From the NCBI GenBank assembly GCA_013330925.1, contig DUHJ01000067.1, positions 1 through 9,507 on the forward strand: a stretch of 9,507 nt of DNA, written 5' to 3'. The stretch is from Candidatus Poseidoniaceae archaeon (lineage in GTDB: Archaea; Thermoplasmatota; Poseidoniia; Poseidoniales; Poseidoniaceae). The notes beneath the pieces were generated by a model. The model had not been told where the DNA came from and ran no database searches. It saw nothing but the letters and a program-made list of their open reading frames with translations. Below are positions 1-6,413 of the stretch, piece by piece. The position numbers and the translations under genes are program-made. Position 1 is the stretch's first letter. Every line of letters begins with the position of its first letter.

Positions 1-30
1 CTCGTGTTCTCAAGGCGGGACCGGGCATGA
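1..30 (+). CDS. possible C-terminal tail of an upstream gene (partial)
   Basis: The frame beginning at base 1 is open for nine codons (LVFSRRDRA) and ends with TGA at 28-30. This TGA overlaps the ATG of the next gene in an ATGA arrangement, a common layout for translationally coupled genes in an operon. Nine codons are too few to identify a protein, and a frame this short can be open by chance. The call rests only on the ATGA overlap and the tight packing of the following genes. Confidence 0.3.
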   Translation, partial: LVFSRRDRA

Positions 31-674
31 ATCAAGATCCGCTTGACGAAGCATTGCGCCTTCACCTGCCTTCTCTGCCTCGTCCGAAAGCGCTTCCAAA
101 GCGGCTCGAACGTGTCTACGACGGCATGGGCGACCGGTTGGCCATGCGCCATCACCTGGACCGTTACGACGAATTGAGTGGAGGGCCTTCGGCGCGAGGC
201 ATTGACGAAGACATGCTTCGTCGTATGGCCTCCTACCTGCTCAGCCTCAGCGAAGGGAGATGGAGGCGGTTGGCAAAATCCATCCCAGCCTTGTGGAAGC
301 GAGGTGGACGCGAGCATCGGAAAATCGCCGGCATGCTGATCGCCAACCTTCCGGAGACGGCGCTCGGAGACCACCGTTGGACGGTGTTTTCCACGCTGCT
401 GCAGCACGACGTTGGTTTGGCTCCCGTCGTCGATGCGGCCGAGGAAATTCGGCGCGCAACAGGGGAAGGGCCAAGCGAACAATGGCTGATCGCCATGGCC
501 GCTCAAGCACCGCTCTGGCACAGGTACGCTGCGGTCATTGCGATGACCGGTCCACCGGAGGAAGTGGGGCCCACCGTTCACGACATCGTCGCCTCTGTCG
601 CCTCCCCAAGCCGCATGTTTGAACGCCTTCGGGAACGGTGGCTGGAGCGTCATGTTGATGCCCGCACCGCGTAA
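27..674 (+). CDS. hypothetical helical protein, 215 aa
   Basis: I do not recognise this protein. It is predicted soluble, with no signal peptide or membrane segment. It is rich in Arg, Leu, Ala and Glu, and the pattern of amphipathic helices from about residue 65 to 200 could be a small HEAT- or ARM-like helical repeat fold; that is only an impression from hydrophobic spacing. The region around residues 75-110 is strongly basic and contains a run of Trp, Arg and Lys residues, which might bind nucleic acid or a ribosomal partner. The ATG at 27 follows a weak purine stretch (AAGGCGGG) and overlaps a possible upstream stop codon. Nine bases separate its TAA from the next gene, and the MobA-like gene follows, so the three are probably co-transcribed. 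Function unknown. Confidence 0.75.
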   Translation: MNQDPLDEALRLHLPSLPRPKALPKRLERVYDGMGDRLAMRHHLDRYDELSGGPSARGIDEDMLRRMASYLLSLSEGRWRRLAKSIPALWKRGGREHRKIAGMLIANLPETALGDHRWTVFSTLLQHDVGLAPVVDAAEEIRRATGEGPSEQWLIAMAAQAPLWHRYAAVIAMTGPPEEVGPTVHDIVASVASPSRMFERLRERWLERHVDARTA

Positions 675-683
675 ACACCGCAT

Positions 684-893
684 ATGGCGGAGCGGTTCCT
701 TCCGACGGAAGACCCGGTCCGCGAAGCCGTGCTCCAATGGACCGTTGACCGGGATGCGGCCGATGTGCGGCGCCTTCTGACGTGGTTGCCGGACGCACGC
801 TCCTCAAGGGAACGCGATGTGCTGATGAAGCGCGTTCGTGGTTTGCTGGACGAGTTGACCGAAGCCCTCGACGCGCTGGAAGCGATGAGGTGA
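684..893 (+). CDS. small hypothetical helical protein, 69 aa
   Basis: A 69-residue, highly charged, probably all-helical protein with no membrane segment. The second half (about residues 40-69) has leucine and other hydrophobic residues at roughly heptad spacing, as expected for a helical hairpin or short coiled coil that would dimerise or bind a partner. It starts 9 bases after the preceding stop, and its TGA lies 4 bases before the next ATG. Its final codons also supply the purine-rich GAGGTGAG ribosome binding site for the MobA-like gene. The tight spacing on both sides is the main reason to accept it as real. I see no homology I can name. Confidence 0.65.
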   Translation: MAERFLPTEDPVREAVLQWTVDRDAADVRRLLTWLPDARSSRERDVLMKRVRGLLDELTEALDALEAMR

Positions 894-897
894 GGGA

Positions 898-1467
898 ATG
901 GTCGGTCTGCTTTTGCTCGCAGGTGGACTGAGCCAAAGGATGGGACACGACAAAGCGCGCATGGCGGGCGGCGTGCAACGCATCTTGCAGGAAGCCAAGG
1001 CAGCGGGCCTTACCCCACGCATCGTGTTGGCGGGGCCACCTCCGCGGGCATCTGAACTCGAGCGTGACGGATGGCTGGACGATTCGGACGAGGTCTTGGA
1101 CGACCCTACGCACGCAACGTGCCTCCATGACGTCCTGGTCCATGTCCTCGACGGTACCCTGCCACCGATGGTGCTGACCCCCTGCGATGCGGTGCTTGTG
1201 GACCGGGAGGCCTTCTCAGCGTTGGCCAACATGGCCCCGGGGGTTCCATTGGATCATGAAGGAAGGCGCCAAGTGCTGTTTAGCCACGTTCCCGAAGGGT
1301 GGGCGACGCAACCGCACCCCCATCAACGCGTTGAAGCACTGTTTGACGGGTTCGCCGAACGGTCGATTGGCGCGTTCGGATCGATGCTTCGCACGGCCAA
1401 CACCCCAGAGGAATTGGCCACCATGACCTCAGTCAAGCCGGGGACGGTCGAAGGAGATCGTCCCTGA
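898..1467 (+). CDS. MobA-like nucleotidyltransferase (NTP-transferase fold)
   Basis: The N-terminus carries the signature of the MobA/IspD-type NTP transferase family: LLLAGGLSQRMGHDKA at residues 5-20, matching LAGGxSxRMGxDKA, the nucleotide-binding loop of molybdenum cofactor guanylyltransferase. Asp97 in LTPCDAV (93-99) fits the metal-binding Asp of the second motif, and ANTPEEL (167-173) matches the C-terminal N-TPEDL motif. MobA attaches GMP to molybdopterin in the cytoplasm. Against a plain MobA call, the middle of the protein is divergent: the usual GPL-G segment before motif 2 is not visible. Another nucleotidyl transfer, such as in a different cofactor pathway, is possible. The ATG follows a good Shine-Dalgarno (GAGGTGAG) overlapping the preceding stop. 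The last 13 codons overlap the 3' end of purN on the opposite strand. Confidence 0.75.
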   Translation: MVGLLLLAGGLSQRMGHDKARMAGGVQRILQEAKAAGLTPRIVLAGPPPRASELERDGWLDDSDEVLDDPTHATCLHDVLVHVLDGTLPPMVLTPCDAVLVDREAFSALANMAPGVPLDHEGRRQVLFSHVPEGWATQPHPHQRVEALFDGFAERSIGAFGSMLRTANTPEELATMTSVKPGTVEGDRP

Positions 1468-2070
1468 TGCGAACGCGTCAATGGCGCGTGGATAGAGGCT
1501 GTGTTCTTCCACTTTCACACGCTCGGCAAGACGAGCGATGTCGTCACCCTCGAGCACGGGCACCGCCCTTTGGGCGATGATCGGCCCCGTGTCCATGCCC
1601 GCATCGACAAAATGCACCGTGCACCCGCTTTCTGTGGCGCCTGCAGCGAGGGCATCACGGTGAGCGTGTGCTCCAGGGAAGGCGGGAAGCAGAGAGGGAT
1701 GGATGTTGAGCAAGCGCCCTTCCCATCGTGCAACGAAGGTCGGCGTCAACAAACGCATCCACCCGGAGAGGACGATTGCTTCCACCCCATGGGCTTCCAA
1801 CGCGGCCTGCACCAACGATTCATGCGCATGGCGCCTCGCAGTGCGGTCCTCCATTGGCGGCAAAGGCACGACCTCGACGGGGCAACCCAACGAAACGGCG
1901 CGCTGTATCGCTCCCGCATCCGGCTTGTCGGTCAACACCAAACTGGTGACGTGAAGGGGCCCTTCCGTTGCCCGTTGGTACCGAACCAAGGCCTCCATGC
2001 CTGAACCTGAACCTGAGACCAAGACGGCCAGTCGAAGCGGATCCTCGGGTGAGGTCGGCCTCAGGCTCAT
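1429..2070 (-). CDS. purN: phosphoribosylglycinamide formyltransferase (GAR transformylase 1)
   Basis: PurN transfers the formyl group of N10-formyl-tetrahydrofolate to glycinamide ribonucleotide, step 3 of de novo purine synthesis. The phosphate-binding loop is VLVSGSGSGMEAL (16-28). The catalytic triad is intact: Asn122 and His124 in NIHPSLLPAFPG, and Asp160 in VDAGMDTGPII. All are offset by a constant 16 residues from E. coli Asn106/His108/Asp144. The length of 213 aa is normal. The start is ATG at 2070, leaving an extension of about 11 residues before the first strand. No clear Shine-Dalgarno precedes it, so it may be leaderless. It is divergent from the DUF454 gene and overlaps the MobA-like gene by 39 bases tail to tail. 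purH lies nearby on the same strand but in a separate unit. In archaea, formate-dependent PurT is more usual, so this is probably a bacterial-type acquisition. Confidence 0.95.
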   Translation of the reverse strand: MSLRPTSPEDPLRLAVLVSGSGSGMEALVRYQRATEGPLHVTSLVLTDKPDAGAIQRAVSLGCPVEVVPLPPMEDRTARRHAHESLVQAALEAHGVEAIVLSGWMRLLTPTFVARWEGRLLNIHPSLLPAFPGAHAHRDALAAGATESGCTVHFVDAGMDTGPIIAQRAVPVLEGDDIARLAERVKVEEHSLYPRAIDAFASGTISFDRPRLD

Positions 2071-2150
2071 GGTTCAGGCAGGGTCTGCTCGGCCATGAGC
2101 GCTTCGGCGGTCGACAACCATCCTTTTGTCCTGAATTCCCAGCGCGGGGC
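2071..2150. promoter_or_regulatory. divergent promoter region between purN and the DUF454 gene
   Basis: This 80-base gap must hold the starts of transcription for purN (leftward) and the DUF454 gene (rightward). The most AT-rich part is about 2115-2140, containing CCTTTTGTC and GAATTC, and is the likeliest core promoter. No convincing TATA box or operator can be assigned by eye. Small palindromes GTCGAC and GAATTC are present but are too short to mean much. Confidence 0.35.
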
Positions 2151-2654
2151 ATGACAGAGGCCACCTCCTCGAGGCTGACCGACGTCGACGAAGTCATGGC
2201 GACCTACGCCATCACCGCCTCACCGGTCAAGCGGATCGCCTATTTGGCGCTCGGATTGATCTTCATCGTCTTCGCCATCATCGGCATTTGGGTTCCTGGA
2301 TGGCCCACGGTCTCATGGGCGGTACCTGCTGCGTTTTTCTTCTCGATGTCAAGTCCCAAACTCTTCCGTTGGACGCTCGAAAACCGCTGGTTTGGTTCGG
2401 CCATCTTCGAGTATTACGCAACGGGAAAGACGGTACCCAAGCACGCGAAATACGGCATTGCTGGTTTCATCACCGCATCCAGTTTGCTCTCAGCCTATGG
2501 CGTCTGGGCGGTCTCTGTCCGTGGGGACGGCACGCTGTTCCGTCCCTCCACGTGGAGCGGTGCAGATCCCGGTTTTGGGCCAGCTACCGTTCTATTGGTC
2601 GGGTTGATTGGGGTCTGGTTCATCCTCATTCGTGTACGAACACGTGAAGCGTGA
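2151..2654 (+). CDS. DUF454 (YbaN-like) membrane protein
   Basis: The product is 167 aa if translation begins at ATG 2151. Residues 29-105 match the DUF454/YbaN family: a hydrophobic helix (about 29-48), a VPGWPT turn (48-53) in place of the family's LP-LPT, a second helix, then SSPKLFRWTLENRWFG (67-82) followed by a GKxVPKHAK stretch (92-100). Two further membrane helices lie at about 101-123 and 142-161, giving about four in all, and it ends in a basic tail. The biochemical role of the family is not known. The frame stays open upstream to 1968 inside purN, but that extension looks like antisense of purN and is not membrane-like, so I reject it. ATG 2196 is an alternative start. The TGA stop abuts the stop of the opposing 61-codon gene with no gap. 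Confidence 0.85.
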   Translation: MTEATSSRLTDVDEVMATYAITASPVKRIAYLALGLIFIVFAIIGIWVPGWPTVSWAVPAAFFFSMSSPKLFRWTLENRWFGSAIFEYYATGKTVPKHAKYGIAGFITASSLLSAYGVWAVSVRGDGTLFRPSTWSGADPGFGPATVLLVGLIGVWFILIRVRTREA

Positions 2655-2840
2655 TCAATCGTCGTGGCCCATTCTTGTACGAGCTTTGGCCACGGTCGTT
2701 TGCCCTGCTTTGTCGTCGACAAAGGGCAAGATGCCGTGCACGAACAAGCGGATGCTCCCAATCAAGAACACTGCGGCCATGCCCCACGCCGTCCGAAGAT
2801 GTGCAAACCAGCTCATGTTGACGTCGTCGAGGTGCCCCAT
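2655..2840 (-). CDS. small single-pass membrane protein, 61 aa (DUF6356-like)
   Basis: This short protein has a hydrophobic segment at about residues 18-40, followed by an acidic then basic tail. The pattern FAHLRTAW (12-19) and LFVHGILPF (32-40) resembles the small DUF6356-type membrane proteins, which share an H-x-x-x-A helix start and a VHGLLP/VHALLP motif. That assignment is from memory and tentative, and the function is unknown. It is the last gene of the leftward series, 51 bases after purH. Its stop codon (TGA on the minus strand, 2655-2657) abuts the stop of the DUF454 gene. The start is ATG 2840, and ATG 2816 (residue 9) is an alternative. The first ATG lies inside an inverted repeat described separately. 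Confidence 0.65.
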   Translation of the reverse strand: MGHLDDVNMSWFAHLRTAWGMAAVFLIGSIRLFVHGILPFVDDKAGQTTVAKARTRMGHDD

Positions 2841-2868
2841 ACCATCCCGTCTGTAGGAGTTGGTATGG
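2837..2868 (-). repeat. 8-bp inverted repeat enclosing the start codon of the 61-codon gene
   Basis: CCATACCA (2837-2844) and TGGTATGG (2861-2868) are perfect reverse complements separated by 16 bases. In a leftward transcript they would form an 8-bp stem whose 3' arm contains the ATG of the 61-codon gene, with a GGGA stretch at the edge of the loop as the only ribosome-binding-site candidate. It could be an RNA switch on translation, a DNA-binding site, or a chance match. No run of T follows, so it does not look like a terminator. Confidence 0.4.
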
Positions 2869-2891
2869 TTCTTGGGGAGGGAAGGGCAGGT

Positions 2892-4532
2892 TCAGTGTCG
2901 GAACAATCGACGGCCCGTGAAGACCATCGCGACACCCAAGGCGTCGGCTGCTTCGATGACTTGTTCGTCGCGAATGGATCCGCCGGGTTGCACGATGAGA
3001 CGGGCACCTGCGGCCGCGGCTTGCTCAACGCCGTCCGGGAAGGGGAAGAATGCATCCGAGGCCAAAACGCAGTCCTTTGCACGCTCTCCCGCACGTCGTC
3101 CCGCGATGCGAACGGCCTCCACTCGGCTGGTTTGCCCCGGTCCAATCCCGACCGTAGCAAGGCCTTGGACCATGACGATGGCGTTGGACTTCACTTGCTC
3201 ACAAACCCGTGCTGCAAAGCGCATGGAGGCAGCGTCAGCCTCGTCCATCTGACGTTGCGTCACCGTGGCCAAATCCTTCACGTCAAGACGAGGGGGTTCC
3301 TCAGTCTGCATCAGCCACCCGCCCTCGATGGGTTTGCGCACCAAGGTCCGTTCCAACGGCAGGAAGCGGTTTCCGGGTGAATCGATGGTGAGCAAACGGC
3401 GGTTGGCCTTGGAGCGCAGATGATCGCGTGCGTCCTCGTCGTAGGACGGCGCCATCACCACCTCGACGAAGAGGTCCCCGATGGCCTCGGCGGTGGCAAG
3501 GGTGACGGGGGTGTTGAACGCGATGATGGACCCAAAGGCAGACTCAGGATCGGACGCCAGGGCCTGACGGAAGGCGTCGTCTTGCGTTGCTCCCAAGGCC
3601 GCTCCACACGGGTTGGCATGCTTGACAATCACGCAAGCGTGAGGCGCTTCTGGCCACTCGTTGGTCGATAATGAGCGGCACAAGCGAAGGCATGCATCGG
3701 CGTCGGCATAGTTGTTGTAGGACATCGCCTTGCCCCCTTCGACGGTGGCGCCCACAAGGGTCGAAGCATGGCCTTCAGCGCCGGGATCGATGAACAAGGC
3801 CGCGGCTTGGTGCGCGTTCTCGCCGTACCGAAGCACCTCGCGTTGCGTTGCGGCCACGCGCATGGCCGCAGGGAGCCTTGCGGCCTGTTCCTCGACCGCT
3901 TCCACCGATTCAGGCGCACCGACCCATCGGCGCTGGAGGGTCGTGGCGATGGCCGTGTCGTAGCCTGAAGTTTGCTGAAACGCTTCCAAGGCAAGGGCTT
4001 GACGAAGGGGCATCCCCACGCCTTCAGGCCCGTCTGCTTCCTTGAGCGCCTCGAGGACGTCGGCGTAGCGCTCGGGACGGACGACGATGAGCACGTTTCG
4101 ATGATTCTTTGCGGAGGCACGCACCAAGGTTGGCCCCCCGATGTCGATCATCTCGAGCAAGTCGCCCTCGGGAAGGGGCGGATCTTTCACCGCAGCTTCG
4201 GCAAAGGGGTAGAGGTTGACCGCAACGACCTGAATGGGAGGGTAGCCAAGTTCCCTGAGGTGGGTGGCATCGTCTTCGCGTTCAAGCCGGGCGAGCAACG
4301 GCCCGTGAATGGCCGGGTGGAGGGATTTGACACGGCCATCGAAGATCTCTGGATGTCCCGTTGCTTCGGACACGTCCTGCACCGTCAGACCCGCTTCTCG
4401 GAGGGTCCGCGCGGTGCCGCCGGTGGAAAGCACATCGAACCCAAGTTCGACCAAGCCTTGGGCGAAAGGAACGATGTCGCGCTTGTCCCAAACGCTGAGC
4501 AGGGCGCGTGGTCGGAGAGGCTCCTGTTCCAT
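2892..4532 (-). CDS. purH: bifunctional AICAR transformylase / IMP cyclohydrolase
   Basis: PurH catalyses the last two steps of de novo purine synthesis: formylation of AICAR with N10-formyl-tetrahydrofolate, then ring closure to IMP. The N-terminal cyclohydrolase domain shows STGGTAR (36-42), DGRVKSLHP (65-73), VNLYPF and IDIGGPTLVRASAKN (129-143). The C-terminal transformylase domain shows LRYGENAHQ (234-242), the catalytic Lys304-His305 in VKHANPCG, SDAFFPFPDG and QPGGSIRD, ending in FRH as in most family members. It is full length at 546 aa. I chose ATG 4532 because its N-terminus aligns nearly residue for residue with E. coli PurH; a GTG at 4556 would add eight residues. It follows the thermosome gene on the same strand. 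Many archaea use PurP and PurO instead, so this and PurN point to a bacterial-type, folate-dependent pathway. Confidence 0.97.
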   Translation of the reverse strand: MEQEPLRPRALLSVWDKRDIVPFAQGLVELGFDVLSTGGTARTLREAGLTVQDVSEATGHPEIFDGRVKSLHPAIHGPLLARLEREDDATHLRELGYPPIQVVAVNLYPFAEAAVKDPPLPEGDLLEMIDIGGPTLVRASAKNHRNVLIVVRPERYADVLEALKEADGPEGVGMPLRQALALEAFQQTSGYDTAIATTLQRRWVGAPESVEAVEEQAARLPAAMRVAATQREVLRYGENAHQAAALFIDPGAEGHASTLVGATVEGGKAMSYNNYADADACLRLCRSLSTNEWPEAPHACVIVKHANPCGAALGATQDDAFRQALASDPESAFGSIIAFNTPVTLATAEAIGDLFVEVVMAPSYDEDARDHLRSKANRRLLTIDSPGNRFLPLERTLVRKPIEGGWLMQTEEPPRLDVKDLATVTQRQMDEADAASMRFAARVCEQVKSNAIVMVQGLATVGIGPGQTSRVEAVRIAGRRAGERAKDCVLASDAFFPFPDGVEQAAAAGARLIVQPGGSIRDEQVIEAADALGVAMVFTGRRLFRH

Positions 4533-4554
4533 GACGCGACCCGTTTGATTGAGC

Positions 4555-4575
4555 ACCGGTGGACCGGTTATGAAC
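4555..4575 (-). promoter_or_regulatory. possible internal promoter with palindrome upstream of purH
   Basis: On the minus strand a TATA-like TTCATAA (4575-4569) is followed directly by ACCGGT-CC-ACCGGT (4568-4555), a perfect 6-2-6 inverted repeat. A TATA box here would place the transcription start near 4546, about 14 bases before the purH ATG. This could be a purH promoter with an operator, inside what otherwise looks like read-through from the chaperonin gene. No functional evidence can be seen, and the match is short. Confidence 0.35.
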
Positions 4576-4581
4576 GTGGCG

Positions 4582-6171
4582 TCAATCGCCTCGTGCCGAA
4601 ATCACCTGATCGATTCGAAGCAGACCGCACACGGCCTCGGTGGACACGACCACGGCATGCTCCAAGGTCTCGGCGTTGGCCCACGCTTGGGTGATGGTGC
4701 CGTTGATGCCTGCCGGAGTGACGCCTTCGTCGGCGTGTCCTGCGCGGTGAGCGGCTCGCAAATCCATGAGCACGTCGAGCCGGTTGCCGCCGGCGTTCTC
4801 GATGAGCGCACCCGGGACAGCTTCCAAAGCGCGAGCATAAGCCTCCATCGCCAAGCGGCGGCGCCCTGAGGACGCTTCAGCGGCCTCACGAACGGCCGAC
4901 GCGGCTGCAACGTGGAGGCTCCCTCCTCCAAGGAGCAACCGGCCTGAGTCCATGCCCCCGATGACCGAACGAAGGGCATCGAAGAGCCCGCGAATCACTT
5001 CCTCGGTGGCCGTTCCCGCGCTTCCTGCCACGTCAATGCATGCCAACTTGCTGTTTGCATGCTCGAACATCAGGCGCTCCCGGCGCCCGTCTTCGCCCTC
5101 CAGCGTTTCCACCGAAAAGCGATCCAGATGGCCCAAAGCCCCTGCGTCCAAATCGTCGAGGTGCTCACAGAGCGTTGCTCCGGTGACGTCTGCGAGGTCG
5201 TCCGCACCGTCTCGCCCCACGTCGGCCAACACGACGCACCCGGCGTCCACAAGGCGGTGAAGCACCCGGGGTTCGACCTCCTTCGCGCAGACGATCAGCC
5301 GTGCTCCTGAATTGATGACGGACGTCGCATGTGCGTCGAGAAGGGCATCTTCTGCGGCCATGAAGGACTCGAGTTGATCGACGTCGTTCACCTCAATCTC
5401 GGTGTCCCGAACGCCCTTCTGCAAGGTCAGCGGACGGGTCAAGACCGCGACCTTGACGTCGTTGAGGAGGCGAGCCTGTCGGTCCAGCGCCAAGCGCTGG
5501 TCGAGGATCAGTCCGGAGATGAGGCGACTCTGTCCGAGGTCGCCAGACCCACGTTTCGCCATTCGAATGCGTTCGTAGGACAGCGGGTCAGTGCCTGCGG
5601 TTCGTTGCACGAGCATCGCGGCATCGACGACGAGGGAGGCGAGGTCCACACCTCCCGCTTCAGCGCTGGTGCCGGTCATGGCGGTGAGGGCGACGTCAAT
5701 CCAACGGGCGGCGTCGGCCTCTGTGGCGTCCTGGCTTCGCGCTTCGGCGGTGGCTAGGGTGATGTCTGCTGCCTCGCGGTAGCCTTCCACCAACGTGAGC
5801 GGATGGAGGCTGCGTTCAAGCAGGCGGCCGCCTTCTCGCATCAGTTCCGCTGCGAAGATCAGGCAACCGGTGACGCCATCCCCGCATGCGTTTTCTTGGG
5901 TTTCAGCCATCGAGACGAAGGTTTTCGCAGCGGGATGCTTCACCATCAGGTCGGAGACGATGCGGGCGCCGTCGTTGGTCACCGCCGTTTCCCCGTTGGA
6001 TTTGTAGAGCATCTTGTCCAAACCGTTCGGTCCAAAGGTGCCTCGAATCAGGTCACCGAACGCCACGGCTGCACGAACAAGCTTCTGCGTGACGGCCACG
6101 CCGCTGGTCACGTTGGTCGTCGGTCGAACGATGACGACGGGGGCACGACCGCCGCTCTCGTCTCCGTCCAT
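4582..6171 (-). CDS. divergent group II chaperonin (thermosome/TCP-1-like subunit)
   Basis: Group II chaperonins form double rings that fold proteins in the cytosol with a built-in lid. This protein spans all domains of the family. Numbering from the upstream GTG at 6210, it has GPNGLDKML (60-68), TNDGA (78-82), KHPAAK (91-96), GDGVTG (110-115), a helical-protrusion segment DVDQLESFMAAEDALL (276-291), LGGGS (427-431), IENAGGNRLD (470-479) and LLRIDQVI (530-537). The three aspartates expected for ATP hydrolysis (80, 111, 411) are present. Differences from typical thermosomes are GDGVTG in place of GDGTTT, MDSG in place of VEDG, and no Gly/Met-rich tail. I prefer ATG 6171 (529 aa) because it gives a family-length N-terminus; ATG 6198 and GTG 6210 are alternatives. 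It sits between the Pcc1-like gene and purH. It may be a second, specialised subunit of the ring. Confidence 0.92.
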   Translation of the reverse strand: MDGDESGGRAPVVIVRPTTNVTSGVAVTQKLVRAAVAFGDLIRGTFGPNGLDKMLYKSNGETAVTNDGARIVSDLMVKHPAAKTFVSMAETQENACGDGVTGCLIFAAELMREGGRLLERSLHPLTLVEGYREAADITLATAEARSQDATEADAARWIDVALTAMTGTSAEAGGVDLASLVVDAAMLVQRTAGTDPLSYERIRMAKRGSGDLGQSRLISGLILDQRLALDRQARLLNDVKVAVLTRPLTLQKGVRDTEIEVNDVDQLESFMAAEDALLDAHATSVINSGARLIVCAKEVEPRVLHRLVDAGCVVLADVGRDGADDLADVTGATLCEHLDDLDAGALGHLDRFSVETLEGEDGRRERLMFEHANSKLACIDVAGSAGTATEEVIRGLFDALRSVIGGMDSGRLLLGGGSLHVAAASAVREAAEASSGRRRLAMEAYARALEAVPGALIENAGGNRLDVLMDLRAAHRAGHADEGVTPAGINGTITQAWANAETLEHAVVVSTEAVCGLLRIDQVISARGD

Positions 6172-6215
6172 CGCGCGCCGGTCTGAGCCCGCCCTCATCA
6201 ATCCTGCCACGGGCT

Positions 6216-6413
6216 TCAGGCCGTGGATTCGGCCTCGCTCAGCGCCGCCATGGCGGCGTCAAACACCACCTGCGCCTCACGCAGGGTCGGTGCAGTAACG
6301 TGGAGCACCAGGTCATCTCCGTCCACGCTCGCGGCGACGCCGTCCAAGGCTTGTGCGATGAACAACAGCGCGGCACGGCCTGCGAAACGGAGGTCGATGG
6401 ACACGGGCTCCAT
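6216..6413 (-). CDS. Pcc1-like small protein (possible KEOPS subunit), 65 aa
   Basis: A 65-residue protein with the layout of archaeal Pcc1: a first strand VSIDLRF, a helix, paired strands around SVDGDDLVLHVTA (with the GDxLVLxxxA pattern), then a long C-terminal helix REAQVVFDAAMAALSEAE. Pcc1 is the dimerising subunit of KEOPS, which makes the t6A modification of tRNAs reading ANN codons. The size fits, but sequence similarity in this family is low, so the call is moderate. The start is ATG 6413. A strong AGGAGG lies 14 bases further upstream, rather far for a Shine-Dalgarno. The frame is open to 6659, but that part is antisense to hflX and is ignored. It is the first gene of the leftward operon and ends 5 to 44 bases before the thermosome start, depending on which start is used. 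Confidence 0.6.
   Translation of the reverse strand: MEPVSIDLRFAGRAALLFIAQALDGVAASVDGDDLVLHVTAPTLREAQVVFDAAMAALSEAESTA

Noticed and set aside
535..1143. 202-codon open frame on the minus strand in the first operon
   Set aside because: It covers three tightly spaced plus-strand genes, one with a clear MobA motif, and has Arg/His-rich composition typical of antisense frames.
1968..2150. N-terminal extension of the DUF454 protein
   Set aside because: The extra 61 codons run through the purN start in antisense and give a Pro/Arg-rich stretch with no match to the family; ATG 2151 fits better.
2837..2868. Intrinsic terminator after purH
   Set aside because: The stem is modest, the loop is long and no T-run follows on the minus strand; it also contains the next gene's start codon.
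2664..3380. 238-codon open frame on the plus strand across the 61-codon gene and purH
   Set aside because: Antisense to purH, whose C-terminal motifs are unmistakable on the other strand; the translated product resembles no known family.
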